Assembly: GCA_964636885.1 (NCBI GenBank)
Contig: CAZWVA010000006.1
Span: forward strand, 8,981-72,980
Direction of reading: 5' to 3'
Source of the DNA: CAZWVA01 sp964636885
Lineage (GTDB): Bacteria > Desulfobacterota_D > UBA1144 > Nemesobacterales > CSP1-2
DNA length: 64,000 bases
The position numbers were made by a program, and so were the translations under genes. Positions 54,384-61,910 of the stretch are shown in pieces. The notes below the pieces were generated by a model that saw only the letters and a list, made by a program, of their open reading frames with translations, had not been told where the DNA came from and ran no database searches. The stretch's first letter is position 1; each line of letters opens with the position of its first letter.

Positions 54384-54463
54384 GGCTAGCCGGTGGGATT
54401 CATAGGCTTTTTTTCCGCCCGTTCTATCGTTCCTATATTGGATAAACAATAGCAAATGCTTTG

Positions 54464-54491
54464 TTGACATTAGGGCTCTATTCGGTAAGAT
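54464..54491 (+). promoter_or_regulatory. Sigma-70-type promoter of tatA
   Basis: TTGACA (54464-54469), spacer of 16 bases, TAAGAT (54486-54491); a ribosome-binding AAGGAG follows at 54501-54506. Confidence 0.6.
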
Positions 54492-54513
54492 TTTGGGTAC
54501 AAGGAGATAAAAT

Positions 54514-54756
54514 ATGCTCGGTGGACTTGGTTGGGGAGAACTTCTAATAATTCTCGTGATTCTTCTCTTGTTGTTCGGTCCGAGTAGGCTGGGAGATCTC
54601 GGCTCTGCCCTTGGGAAGGGCATAAAGGGATTTAGAAAGGCGATGAGGGAACCGGACGAAATCGATGTAACTCCTTCTAAAGAAGAAGCAAAAAAGATCG
54701 AAGACCCAGGTCTTGAGACCCCGGATAAGGCGACTGACAAGAGGGAAGCAAGGTAG
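54514..54756 (+). CDS. tatA: Twin-arginine translocase subunit TatA/E
   Basis: An 80-residue protein with the TatA layout: an N-terminal membrane helix (LGWGELLIILVILLLLFGPSRL), the conserved FG hinge, then an amphipathic helix (LGSALGKGIKGFRKAMRE) and a charged tail. Together with TatC it forms the pore for folded proteins with a twin-arginine signal. tatC is not adjacent. A clear promoter and AAGGAG precede it. It converges on the methylmalonyl-CoA epimerase gene with a 7-base gap. Confidence 0.93.
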   Translation: MLGGLGWGELLIILVILLLLFGPSRLGDLGSALGKGIKGFRKAMREPDEIDVTPSKEEAKKIEDPGLETPDKATDKREAR

Positions 54757-54763
54757 CTTCGAA

Positions 54764-55189
54764 TTACCTCTTGGGAATCTCGGCAAGCTCGATTAAAACC
54801 CCATTCATGGCTTTTGGATGAATGAAGGCTACCCTGGCTCCGTATGCTCCGAGTCGGGGAGATTCGTCTATGAGTTGTACGCCCTGTTCCTTGAGTCTTT
54901 TAAGTGTGAGTTCGATGTTATCCACGGTAAAACAGATATGATGGATTCCCTCCCCTCTTTTCTCCAGGAACTTTGATATAGGTGAATCGTTGCTAAGGGG
55001 TTCTAGAAGCTCAATAGTCGCTCCACCATCCTCGGGCTCAAGTATAGATGATCTCACACCCTGTTCTTCTACTACTTCCCTGTGTGTTACCTTAAGGCCA
55101 AGCGCTTTTTGATAGAGCCTCTCTACCTCCCCGATGTTTCTTACGGCAATCGCAACGTGGTAAAGACTCTCCGTTTTCCCATCCTTCAT
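54764..55189 (-). CDS. mce: Methylmalonyl-CoA epimerase (VOC superfamily)
   Basis: A 141-residue glyoxalase/VOC protein in two beta-alpha-beta repeats. SLYHVAIAVRNIGEVERLYQKALG opens the first, GIHHICFTVDNIELTLKRLKEQG the second, and AMNGVLIELAE carries the metal Glu. The enzyme converts (S)- to (R)-methylmalonyl-CoA in propionate and branched-chain degradation. The mutase genes are not in view. The ETF-QO of the same window would handle electrons from the same type of catabolism. Confidence 0.92.
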   Translation of the reverse strand: MKDGKTESLYHVAIAVRNIGEVERLYQKALGLKVTHREVVEEQGVRSSILEPEDGGATIELLEPLSNDSPISKFLEKRGEGIHHICFTVDNIELTLKRLKEQGVQLIDESPRLGAYGARVAFIHPKAMNGVLIELAEIPKR

Positions 55190-55327
55190 AACCGCCTCCA
55201 GTGCGTCTTTTAGTAGAATTCTAATTTCGGATTGAAAAAATTCAAATTCGGATTCCTAGAGAGCTTGGATTAATGAGAACAAGGGGTAAAATTATTAAGA
55301 CATTAGAGGATTAGGAGTAGGTTAAAG

Positions 55328-56344
55328 ATGCCAAATAGCGATATACATAGGGTCACACTCATCCCAGGAGACGGTATAGGTCCTGAGGTTACCGATGCCG
55401 CAAGGAGGATCATAGATGCCACTGGTGTAAGGATAGATTGGGATACGGTTCCTGCCGGGATGGGGGCTTTGGAGAGATACGGCACCGTACTGCCTGAAAT
55501 CGTATTTGAATCGATAAAGAGGAATAAGGTCGCTCTGAAGGGGCCTGTGGGGACACCAGTTGGGGAGGGATTTAGAAGCGTAAGCGTGACTATAAGAAAG
55601 ACCCTCGATCTCTATGCGAATTTAAGGCCTGTAAGAAGCCTTCCGGGTGTTAAATCGAAATACGATGGAATAGACATCGTTGTCGTAAGGGAAAATACAG
55701 AAGACCTCTATTCGGGGCTTGAGTATGAGATAGCCCCTGGGGTTGTTGAGACCCTTAAGGTCATCACGGAAAAGGCGTCTTTAAGGATCGCCAGTTTCGC
55801 CTTTAGATTCGCAAAGAAGCGTGGGAGGAGGAGAATAACGGTACTCCATAAGGCGAATATAATGAAGCTTAGCGACGGGCTTTTTCTTAATTCTGTGAGG
55901 AAGGTGGCAAGGGACTATCCTCAGATCGAGTACGAGGAGATGATAATAGATAACGCGTGCATGCAGCTCATTTTAAATCCCCATAGGTTTGATGTGATCC
56001 TAACTGAGAATCTCTACGGGGATATAGTCTCCGAAATCTGTGCAGGGCTTGTAGGAGGGCTTGGATTCGCTCCCGGGGCGAATATAGGCGATGAATGTGC
56101 GGTCTTTGAAGCGGCTCACGGAAGCGCCCCCGATATCGCGGGAAAGAACCTTGCAAATCCGATTGCTATAACCCTTTCGGGAGCCCTTCTCCTCAAGTAC
56201 TTAGGTAAAAATAGAGAGGCAAAGGTAATAGAAAATGCCATAAGCCGTGTACTTACAAAGGGTGAAGTACTGACAAGGGATATGGGTGGAAGCGCAACTA
56301 CAACCGAGATGCGCGATGCGATAATCGCCGAGCTAAAGCGCTAA
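55328..56344 (+). CDS. NAD-type isocitrate/isopropylmalate dehydrogenase family
   Basis: A 338-residue beta-decarboxylating dehydrogenase. Motifs are VTLIPGDGIGPEVTDAARRI, FRSVSVTIRKTLDLYANLRPV, VVVRENTEDLYSGLEYEI, LHKANIMKLSDGLFL, ENLYGDIVSEICAGLVGGL and FEAAHGSAPDIAGK. The SVTIRK substrate loop and the NTEDLYSGLE segment favour isocitrate (IDH3-like) or homoisocitrate over isopropylmalate. No leuCD is adjacent, which also speaks for isocitrate and the TCA cycle. NAD preference is inferred. Confidence 0.85.
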   Translation: MPNSDIHRVTLIPGDGIGPEVTDAARRIIDATGVRIDWDTVPAGMGALERYGTVLPEIVFESIKRNKVALKGPVGTPVGEGFRSVSVTIRKTLDLYANLRPVRSLPGVKSKYDGIDIVVVRENTEDLYSGLEYEIAPGVVETLKVITEKASLRIASFAFRFAKKRGRRRITVLHKANIMKLSDGLFLNSVRKVARDYPQIEYEEMIIDNACMQLILNPHRFDVILTENLYGDIVSEICAGLVGGLGFAPGANIGDECAVFEAAHGSAPDIAGKNLANPIAITLSGALLLKYLGKNREAKVIENAISRVLTKGEVLTRDMGGSATTTEMRDAIIAELKR

Positions 56345-56391
56345 TATCGGCTCTAAGAGGACATTTGGAAGGCAAGCTGGTTACAAGTCGA

Positions 56392-56802
56392 TTACAATCT
56401 GGTGGTCCTTTCTAGCTTTTTTTTAATCCCTCTTTCAAACCTCTCCTCGTCGATTATAAACATATCGTTATAACCCGATGCGATCTCTTCCATTTCGTCA
56501 AAGGCCTGGACCTTAAAATAGAACCTATTCCTATCGATCCTTATAACCTCCGCTCTTATTGTTACCGTCATTCCTATGGGGGTTGAGGCAAGGTGACTCA
56601 TCTCGATTTTCGTGCTTACCGCCATCTCTCCCTTATCGAGGAAGGGGGCCATCAAGTCGGCACATGTCGTTTGCATGAAGGTGACTAGAGACGGCGTTGA
56701 AAGGACTCGGGGCGAGCTTCCGTGGAAACGCGAGGCGGCCATATCAGGGGTTGTCTGGATCTTCTTTTCTATAAACATTCCGGGCTCGAGTTTGTTCTTC
56801 AT
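56392..56802 (-). CDS. Hotdog-fold thioesterase-like protein
   Basis: ATG at 56802 is chosen, with GGAGGAG just upstream; the frame is open 24 codons further. The 136-residue protein matches the fluoroacetyl-CoA thioesterase-like branch: MKNKLEPGMFIEKKI start, PSLVTFMQTTCADLMAPFLDKGEMAVSTKIEMSHLASTPIGM in the middle, and RIDRNRFYFKVQAFDE near the end. Thr and His positions in SHLASTP resemble FlK. It should hydrolyse or hold an acyl-CoA, and the substrate is unknown. Confidence 0.83.
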   Translation of the reverse strand: MKNKLEPGMFIEKKIQTTPDMAASRFHGSSPRVLSTPSLVTFMQTTCADLMAPFLDKGEMAVSTKIEMSHLASTPIGMTVTIRAEVIRIDRNRFYFKVQAFDEMEEIASGYNDMFIIDEERFERGIKKKLERTTRL

Positions 56803-57011
56803 GACTCCTCCAGGTTTAAAGTGAGGTATAAGTATATCAAATCTTTTCTTCATGTGAATCTTTAAGAGTTTCATGGGGTTAGCGTGCCTTTATGTTTGAT
56901 GGGCATTTCTGTTATCGGTTTAACTATAGGCTGTTGTGTTGAAGGAGATACGATTCAATCGTTAGTCGGTGGTCTAAAGGCCGCTTGTGTTTGGAGAGGG
57001 ATTTAAACGAC

Positions 57012-57059
57012 TAAAAATTAAGGGCAAGCCGATGAAAAAGTTTCACTGACTTGCCCCTT
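57012..57059 (-). terminator. Hairpin and T-run after the zinc-ribbon gene
   Basis: On the minus strand AAGGGGCAAG (57059-57050) and CTTGCCCTT (57028-57020) form the outer stem, TGAAA/TTTCA the inner stem, and AATTTTTAG follows. It lies downstream of the small gene at 57149-57364, suiting an intrinsic terminator. Confidence 0.55.
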
Positions 57060-57148
57060 GGAGGATGGTGGTCGAGATTAATCCTAAATAATACGCAACA
57101 ATTCAATGATCCCGTGCTTTACCGTATTTTGCTTAGTAGCCCTGCACC

Positions 57149-57364
57149 TCACAGGACTTTTACCTCTTTTTTTCTTCCCGTCTTTTCTTTGCCGATCCAT
57201 AATCCCGATTCTTTTCCATCGCATATAGTACATATCCAGGTGCCGTAGAGTAACCTATTCCCATCTCTATCCCTATCCGATTCCTTGACCTCGAATATGA
57301 GAAAACCATCGCATCTCTCACACCGGTTATTTGTACGGATTACCTTTTCCTTCATCCTGGCCAC
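57149..57364 (-). CDS. Small zinc-ribbon-like protein
   Basis: A 71-residue basic protein with two pairs of cysteines, RCERCDGFL and WICTICDGK, spaced as in a zinc ribbon (CxxC-x26-CxxC). The two pairs flank a charged loop (KESDRDRDGNRL). The tail is lysine-rich. It may bind a single zinc ion and nucleic acid or protein; I do not recognise a named family. An ATG three codons in (57355) is an alternative start. It is followed by a terminator-like hairpin, which supports it as a real unit. Confidence 0.62.
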   Translation of the reverse strand: MARMKEKVIRTNNRCERCDGFLIFEVKESDRDRDGNRLLYGTWICTICDGKESGLWIGKEKTGRKKEVKVL

Positions 57365-57766
57365 CGTCTGTGTAATAACATAGATTCAAATCGACGACAT
57401 ATAAATTAGACCTTGGTAGGATTTTAAAGTGAAAAATCTGCTTATTCTAAAAAAAACGTATAACTTTAGTAGTAATACTAGTCACATAAAACGGGCTTAT
57501 GCGCATTTCGTTCCCTTGACATATAAACCAAATCAACTAGAATCATAGTTAAGGTTATAGAAGGGGAAGACATTAAGATGAAGTGCTCTTCTAATCCTAG
57601 GATTTATCGTTTGCTTTTATGCGGGAACGGTTCCCCATCCCTTCAAGATAACGCCGAGTTCTAATTTGGGAGTACCTCCTATAGCCTAGGGATGATGCTT
57701 ATTTTTTAAAGGTCTCTTCTTCGGACCTTCTGAAATGCAAAGCAAATCGCACCATGAGCTAAGCCC
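57365..57766. other. Spacer with a possible decayed secreted peptide
   Basis: 402 bases without a recognised gene. At 57578 an ATG with GAAGGGGAAG upstream is followed, one base out of frame, by a hydrophobic stretch SALLILGFIVCFYAG and about 20 more codons before a stop. It could be a frameshifted remnant or a chance ORF. No RNA gene is seen. Confidence 0.4.
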
Positions 57767-58366
57767 ATGACGAGGTTATTTAGGGTAACATCGAGAGTTA
57801 AGGGCTTCTCTTATAAGAACAGGGTTTATGACTCGGTAGAGATTTGCTGGTTCGTCGTCTACAGGGAGACTCCCTCTATCCCTTATGAGCAGATATTAAG
57901 AGACTGCTGTGATCAGCTAAACTCACATTACGTGTCTGAGAATAACATAAAGGAGCTTTTTACAGAAGAAGAGGCCAACGCCCTTAAACGGTATATCCTT
58001 AGGGTTCATAAGGAGGAGTGTGAGGTAAAGAGAGCGGATCCGCTTCTTGAGATTTACACACTGGGATACGGGGACATAGTACCTGGAGAAGGTGAGGGCT
58101 TTTACAGGTTAAACGAGGAGGATGGGTACGATCTTCCCTTTGTGGTATGGGGTTACTATGATGTAGGCTCTTCTAGGGACGTCAGTTGGTTGACGTATGG
58201 AATGGAATTTGTAGAAAGGGTCTTGGATAAAATCGGGTTGTCTGTAAAAGATAAGGACAGACTTAGGGAGGCCATAGAGGATTTAAAAGACGAGGGGCTT
58301 TTTGTAGAGAAGGGTATTACAAGTAAAGATAGGTTAAAAAGCGGTTCTCTCCGCAGAGCGAAGTAA
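57767..58366 (+). CDS. Hypothetical protein
   Basis: A 199-residue soluble, acidic protein. It opens with TRLFRVTSRVKGFSYKNRVYD, has ETPSIPYEQILRDCCDQLN and a mid-part LLEIYTLGYGDIVPGEG, then a helical C-terminus (DRLREAIEDLKDEGLFVEKG). No signal or membrane segment. I do not recognise the family. The tenA gene follows 45 bases later on the same strand, so the two may be expressed together. The start codon has only weak ribosome-binding support. Confidence 0.6.
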   Translation: MTRLFRVTSRVKGFSYKNRVYDSVEICWFVVYRETPSIPYEQILRDCCDQLNSHYVSENNIKELFTEEEANALKRYILRVHKEECEVKRADPLLEIYTLGYGDIVPGEGEGFYRLNEEDGYDLPFVVWGYYDVGSSRDVSWLTYGMEFVERVLDKIGLSVKDKDRLREAIEDLKDEGLFVEKGITSKDRLKSGSLRRAK

Positions 58367-58411
58367 TCATTGTAGTCTTTGCTTTTTTAATCTGAGCTAG
58401 GTCGTTTTAAA

Positions 58412-59053
58412 ATGAGTGTTTCTTTACGCCTTCTTGAGAAAGCAAAACCACTTTGGGATAAGATGCTTTCCCATCCATTCCTTGAAGAGGTTGGAAGGGG
58501 AACACTTTCACCTAAGGCGTTCAATCTCTGGCTTGCCCAGGACTATATATTTGTCCGTGAGGCGTTTAGGTTTCTCGGAGTCCTTGAGCTTAAATCCCCG
58601 GACTATCGAATATCCCTTGTGCTTGCCGATGCTTTTGGTGCTTTAAAGAAAGAGCTTCTTATGTTTGAAGAGTATTCAGGGCAAAAGGGTCTTTCCTTGG
58701 AGGTTGAGCCGGCACAGGTGTGTAGGGCATATACAGACTTTCTCATAACGACTGCTATTTCGAAGGATTTTGAAGAGGCCTTTGCGGTTCTCTGGTGTGC
58801 CGAGAAGGCCTATTTAGATTCGTGGAGTGTGGCAAAAGGGTTTGCAGTCGATGAGAATCCCTATAAGACCTTCATCGATAACTGGACAAGCGATGCGTTT
58901 AAAGGATACGTCAGCTGGCTTGAAGATACATTAAACCGGCTTTTGGAAGGGAAACCGGAGAGGGAGATTGGGTCTGTAGAAGAGGCCTTCCTGAGAGCTA
59001 CGAGGTATGAATACCTGTTCTGGGATATGGTCTATGGTAAGGACGGTCTCTAA
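58412..59053 (+). CDS. tenA: TenA/thiaminase II family protein
   Basis: A 213-residue all-helical protein. LLEKAKPLWDKMLSHPFLEEVGRGTLSPKAFNLWLAQDYIFVREAFRF is the family start, and the C-terminal AFAVLWCAEKAYLDSW then YKTFIDNWTS carries the catalytic Glu region. TenA hydrolyses aminopyrimidine breakdown products to recycle thiamin; TenA_E relatives have lost the active Cys. Which class applies is not settled by eye. I see no TPP riboswitch in the 45-base spacer before it. Confidence 0.86.
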   Translation: MSVSLRLLEKAKPLWDKMLSHPFLEEVGRGTLSPKAFNLWLAQDYIFVREAFRFLGVLELKSPDYRISLVLADAFGALKKELLMFEEYSGQKGLSLEVEPAQVCRAYTDFLITTAISKDFEEAFAVLWCAEKAYLDSWSVAKGFAVDENPYKTFIDNWTSDAFKGYVSWLEDTLNRLLEGKPEREIGSVEEAFLRATRYEYLFWDMVYGKDGL

Positions 59054-59277
59054 CGTTTCCTATTCAAGGAAAATCGGGATCCAAGCTTATAGTTTATCTT
59101 AAGGGCGTGATTCAAGCCGTTTCAGGAGGGTGGTTGTTCATTCGTAGCCCTTGCCATAACGACTAAAGGGAATGGATTCTGATTTTTTTCTAGGTAGTAG
59201 CAACATTAAAAGTTTGTGTTATAATTAGACAATTTTTTTCGTAGTATCTAAAAAACAAACGGGCTTTTTAAGAATAC

Positions 59278-59907
59278 ATGAACCATAACGAGCTGTATTC
59301 AAAACTCGCAAAGATATACGACGTTGGGTTATACCTCAACGGTACCAAAAGGGCCTATGATTTCTTTGTTAAGCAACTACCCTTTCCAGAGAACAAACGG
59401 ATCAAGGTCTTGGATGCTGGTGCCGGTACTGGTCAGTTCACACTGGCTATATTGAGGCGGTTTCCCAACGCCCAGATCGTGGCCTTTGACTTAAATGAGA
59501 ATATGATCGAAGAATTAAAAATCACTTTGAAGAATAAGGGTCTGACTAACTCGGTTAGGACGTTTATCGCAAATGCCACTAAGCCTATACCGGAGATCGC
59601 GAATGAGAAATTCGATCTGGTTGTGACCTGTGGCGTTTTGGAATACGTTTATCCCGAAGACGCGATAAGGAACCTTTCCAATTACCTTAAACCCGCAAGC
59701 TATTTCTTTAATTCCCCCGTGAAAGACAATATATGGGGTAAGCTTCTTGGCACGGCGTTTGTGTTTAAGCCCTATAGCCAAGAAAGGATCATAAAGGCGT
59801 TTACAAGCTGTGGTTTCTCTCTTCTCAAATTGCTGAAAATACCGATGAGGTATTTACCGGCGAGTCTGATGAAAGAGGGGTATCTATTCAGGGGAAAACG
59901 CGGCTAG
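59278..59907 (+). CDS. Class I SAM-dependent methyltransferase
   Basis: A 209-residue Rossmann-fold methyltransferase: IKVLDAGAGTGQFTLAILRR (SAM-binding), IVAFDLNENMIEEL, FIANATKPIPE, and FDLVVTCGVLEYVYPEDAIRNL. It resembles the UbiE/BioC-like small-molecule methyltransferases. A TATAAT lies upstream at 59220-59225. The substrate is unknown. The next gene converges on it, with ends 8 bases apart. Confidence 0.86.
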   Translation: MNHNELYSKLAKIYDVGLYLNGTKRAYDFFVKQLPFPENKRIKVLDAGAGTGQFTLAILRRFPNAQIVAFDLNENMIEELKITLKNKGLTNSVRTFIANATKPIPEIANEKFDLVVTCGVLEYVYPEDAIRNLSNYLKPASYFFNSPVKDNIWGKLLGTAFVFKPYSQERIIKAFTSCGFSLLKLLKIPMRYLPASLMKEGYLFRGKRG

Positions 59908-59915
59908 TTGTAGCT

Positions 59916-60815
59916 CTAGAGCGTTCTATATCCGATCAATCTGTATTGGGCTATTGGTGATTTGTTCTCGTCCTTGCAACTCGTGTAGTTTTCAAGTGCG
60001 TGTGGATTCCGTTGGATCTCGATTAGGTGAACCCTTTTATCCGTCTCAGAAATAAATCCGACAATCGAGTTGTCTTCATCCGTTTTTCTGATTTCCTTAA
60101 GCCTGAAGCCTGAGATTTTACTTATGGAGGTGTTTACTCTTAAGAAGTACTCTGCAGCCTGAGCATCCGGGCTATAGCACGACCGTCCCCTGTAGTTCTT
60201 AAGGTTGATGTGGCCGTTTTTATAATCCCCGATTAGACCACCGACATCGTATTCTCTGACACGGCCGTAGTATATGCCGTGGGGAAGACACAAGAGATTG
60301 GCCGCAAACCTATGCCCTCCCACGTGTGTGCACTGCCATATAGAAGATCCGTTTTCCTGTTTTGCCGCCTCCATATAGACCGGTACACCGAATTTGCCGC
60401 AACACTTATCATGTGTGCCGTGGGTACATACTAGAAAAAGAGGCTCACTTTTTAAGTGGTGACTTCCCCTCATGATTTTTGGGATGTCTAGAGAGAGCAC
60501 GTCCTCATATCCGGATAGGCTGAATTCAAAGAGCCTTGGCTCTATTTCGTCTGAAATTCCTATATAGAACCTTATGTTGCCCTCGGGGTTATTATGGCGT
60601 TTTATTAACTGGAGACGGCAATTGGGAATGGAGCCTAGGTATTCGGATAAACGTTTTTTTACAACCTCCGGGACCCTGCTCGATGGAAACGCATTCTCAT
60701 CCCAGGCCTCCCTGTATTCGAGTAGAAGCCAGACGTCCACCCTTGGGGCAGAAGCAAACATCTCCTCTGCCGCTTCTAGTGATAGTGTAGAGCAGAAAAA
60801 ACCCTCTTTAGACAA
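59916..60815 (-). CDS. Sucrase/ferredoxin-like family protein (thioredoxin-like Fe-S)
   Basis: A 299-residue protein of the Suc_Fer-like family. The first part (about 1-110) has DVWLLLEYREAWDENAFPSS, and the C-terminal part (about 120-225) has CTHGTHDKCCGKFGVPVY and WQCTHVGGHRFAANLLCLPHG. The conserved Cys pair and the HVGGH motif resemble yeast Apd1/Aim32, which bind a [2Fe-2S] cluster with two Cys and two His ligands. It may act in redox or iron-sulfur chemistry. It is read divergently from the flavin reductase gene. Confidence 0.87.
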   Translation of the reverse strand: MSKEGFFCSTLSLEAAEEMFASAPRVDVWLLLEYREAWDENAFPSSRVPEVVKKRLSEYLGSIPNCRLQLIKRHNNPEGNIRFYIGISDEIEPRLFEFSLSGYEDVLSLDIPKIMRGSHHLKSEPLFLVCTHGTHDKCCGKFGVPVYMEAAKQENGSSIWQCTHVGGHRFAANLLCLPHGIYYGRVREYDVGGLIGDYKNGHINLKNYRGRSCYSPDAQAAEYFLRVNTSISKISGFRLKEIRKTDEDNSIVGFISETDKRVHLIEIQRNPHALENYTSCKDENKSPIAQYRLIGYRTL

Positions 60816-60940
60816 CCCGAACCCCTACTTAGGAGAAATACGGTTCTTTAAGTCGAAGATTTTACCCAAAACCAAGGCACTTTAAAATCCTTTATTTGAC
60901 TGTTAATATATGCTCTAATCCGATTCTAAGAAGGGCATAA

Positions 60941-61522
60941 ATGGGTAGGGAAGAGGGGGCTTCTATTTCAGGGATATTTTGGTCTCTTGCCCCTGTTGTT
61001 GCGATAACGAGTTCGTGGCAAGGCAAGGTGAACGCACAGATAGCCGTTACCGTAATTACGGCCTCTATCGTTCATTCCGTTCCGAGGCTTCTTGTGGGAA
61101 TCTGGAAGGGGAATTACACACACGGATTTATCATAAACAGCAGGGCCTTTGCCGTGCATCTTTTAAAGAAAAACCAGCTCCAGTTGGTGAGGGACTTTGG
61201 TTTCTATACCGGTAGGGAAAGGGATAAACTAAAGGACATACCTTATACCTTGGGAGTAACCGGGAGTCCCGTACTCAAGGACGCCCATTCTTATGTTGAG
61301 TGTAGGGTAATAAACGCAATGGACGCTGGAGATATGACCGCTTTCCTCGTGAATGTCGAGGATGGAGGGATAAAGGACGGCGGTGAGTGGATGACCCTCG
61401 ATCACTTCTACCGCGCCGCTCCTCCCGAATGGATTGCGGAATATGGTGAGAAGCTATCCCGTTCTGTGGCTTTCTCACTCGAAAGGATCCATAAAATAGA
61501 CTACACACCTTGGAGTCCTTAG
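60941..61522 (+). CDS. Flavin reductase-like FMN-binding protein
   Basis: A 193-residue split-barrel protein of the flavin reductase family: TSSWQGKVNAQIAVTVITASI, then PRLLVGIWKGNYTHGFI and NSRAFAVHLL, with LGVTGSPVLKDAHSYVECRV and FLVNVEDGG near the end. Members hold FMN and reduce flavin or another partner with NAD(P)H. AGAAGGG precedes the ATG. Neither an NADH dehydrogenase nor an oxygenase partner is adjacent. Confidence 0.86.
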   Translation: MGREEGASISGIFWSLAPVVAITSSWQGKVNAQIAVTVITASIVHSVPRLLVGIWKGNYTHGFIINSRAFAVHLLKKNQLQLVRDFGFYTGRERDKLKDIPYTLGVTGSPVLKDAHSYVECRVINAMDAGDMTAFLVNVEDGGIKDGGEWMTLDHFYRAAPPEWIAEYGEKLSRSVAFSLERIHKIDYTPWSP

Positions 61523-61606
61523 TTTTTCTATGATTCGGTTGTCATGACCAGAAAGCGTACGCCAATATGGCTTAAGTCACCGATTTAAGGGTAAAAAAAA
61601 TAACCC

Positions 61607-61635
61607 TTGACATTTAAAGTAATATACTTTATTTT
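61607..61635 (+). promoter_or_regulatory. Possible sigma-70 promoter in a gene-free region
   Basis: TTGACA (61607-61612), 17 bases, then TATTTT (61630-61635), in a very AT-rich stretch. Transcription would run into the hairpin at 61693. Confidence 0.4.
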
Positions 61636-61692
61636 TATATATAAAATTAATTTAAAGACTTAACCGAGTCATCCTCCATCCTCCTTTAAGAG

Positions 61693-61740
61693 AACGGGAG
61701 TGATCCTAGTATCTTAGGGTTACTCCCGTTTAGTTTTATA
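61693..61740 (+). terminator. Long intrinsic-terminator-like hairpin
   Basis: AACGGGAGT-G-ATCCTA and TAGGGT-T-ACTCCCGTT pair along 16 positions (G-T wobbles) around a 6-base loop, followed by TAGTTTTATA. It may end the flavin reductase transcript or a short RNA starting near 61642. Confidence 0.65.
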
Positions 61741-61910
61741 TGCCATCCGTTAAGGAGAAGCAGCCCTTGGATTCTAAAAGATACGAGATGGATACCTAAA
61801 CCTTGAGTAACGACTATTGATTCTCCTTCCAAAATAGTCTACAATGCAAGCCTGGATTTAAGGCTATTTAAAGTGAATAATAGCTATTTAGTTCAAATAA
61901 TCGATGGGGG

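Larger units (their letters stand above)
61523..61910. other. Spacer with promoter and strong hairpin, possible small RNA
   Basis: 388 bases without a coding gene. TTGACA at 61607-61612 and a long hairpin at 61693-61730 followed by TAGTTTTATA are described separately. The rest, up to the radical SAM gene, shows nothing recognisable. Confidence 0.5.

Noticed and set aside
58367..58411. TPP riboswitch in front of tenA
   Set aside because: The spacer is only 45 bases and has no thi-box sequence.
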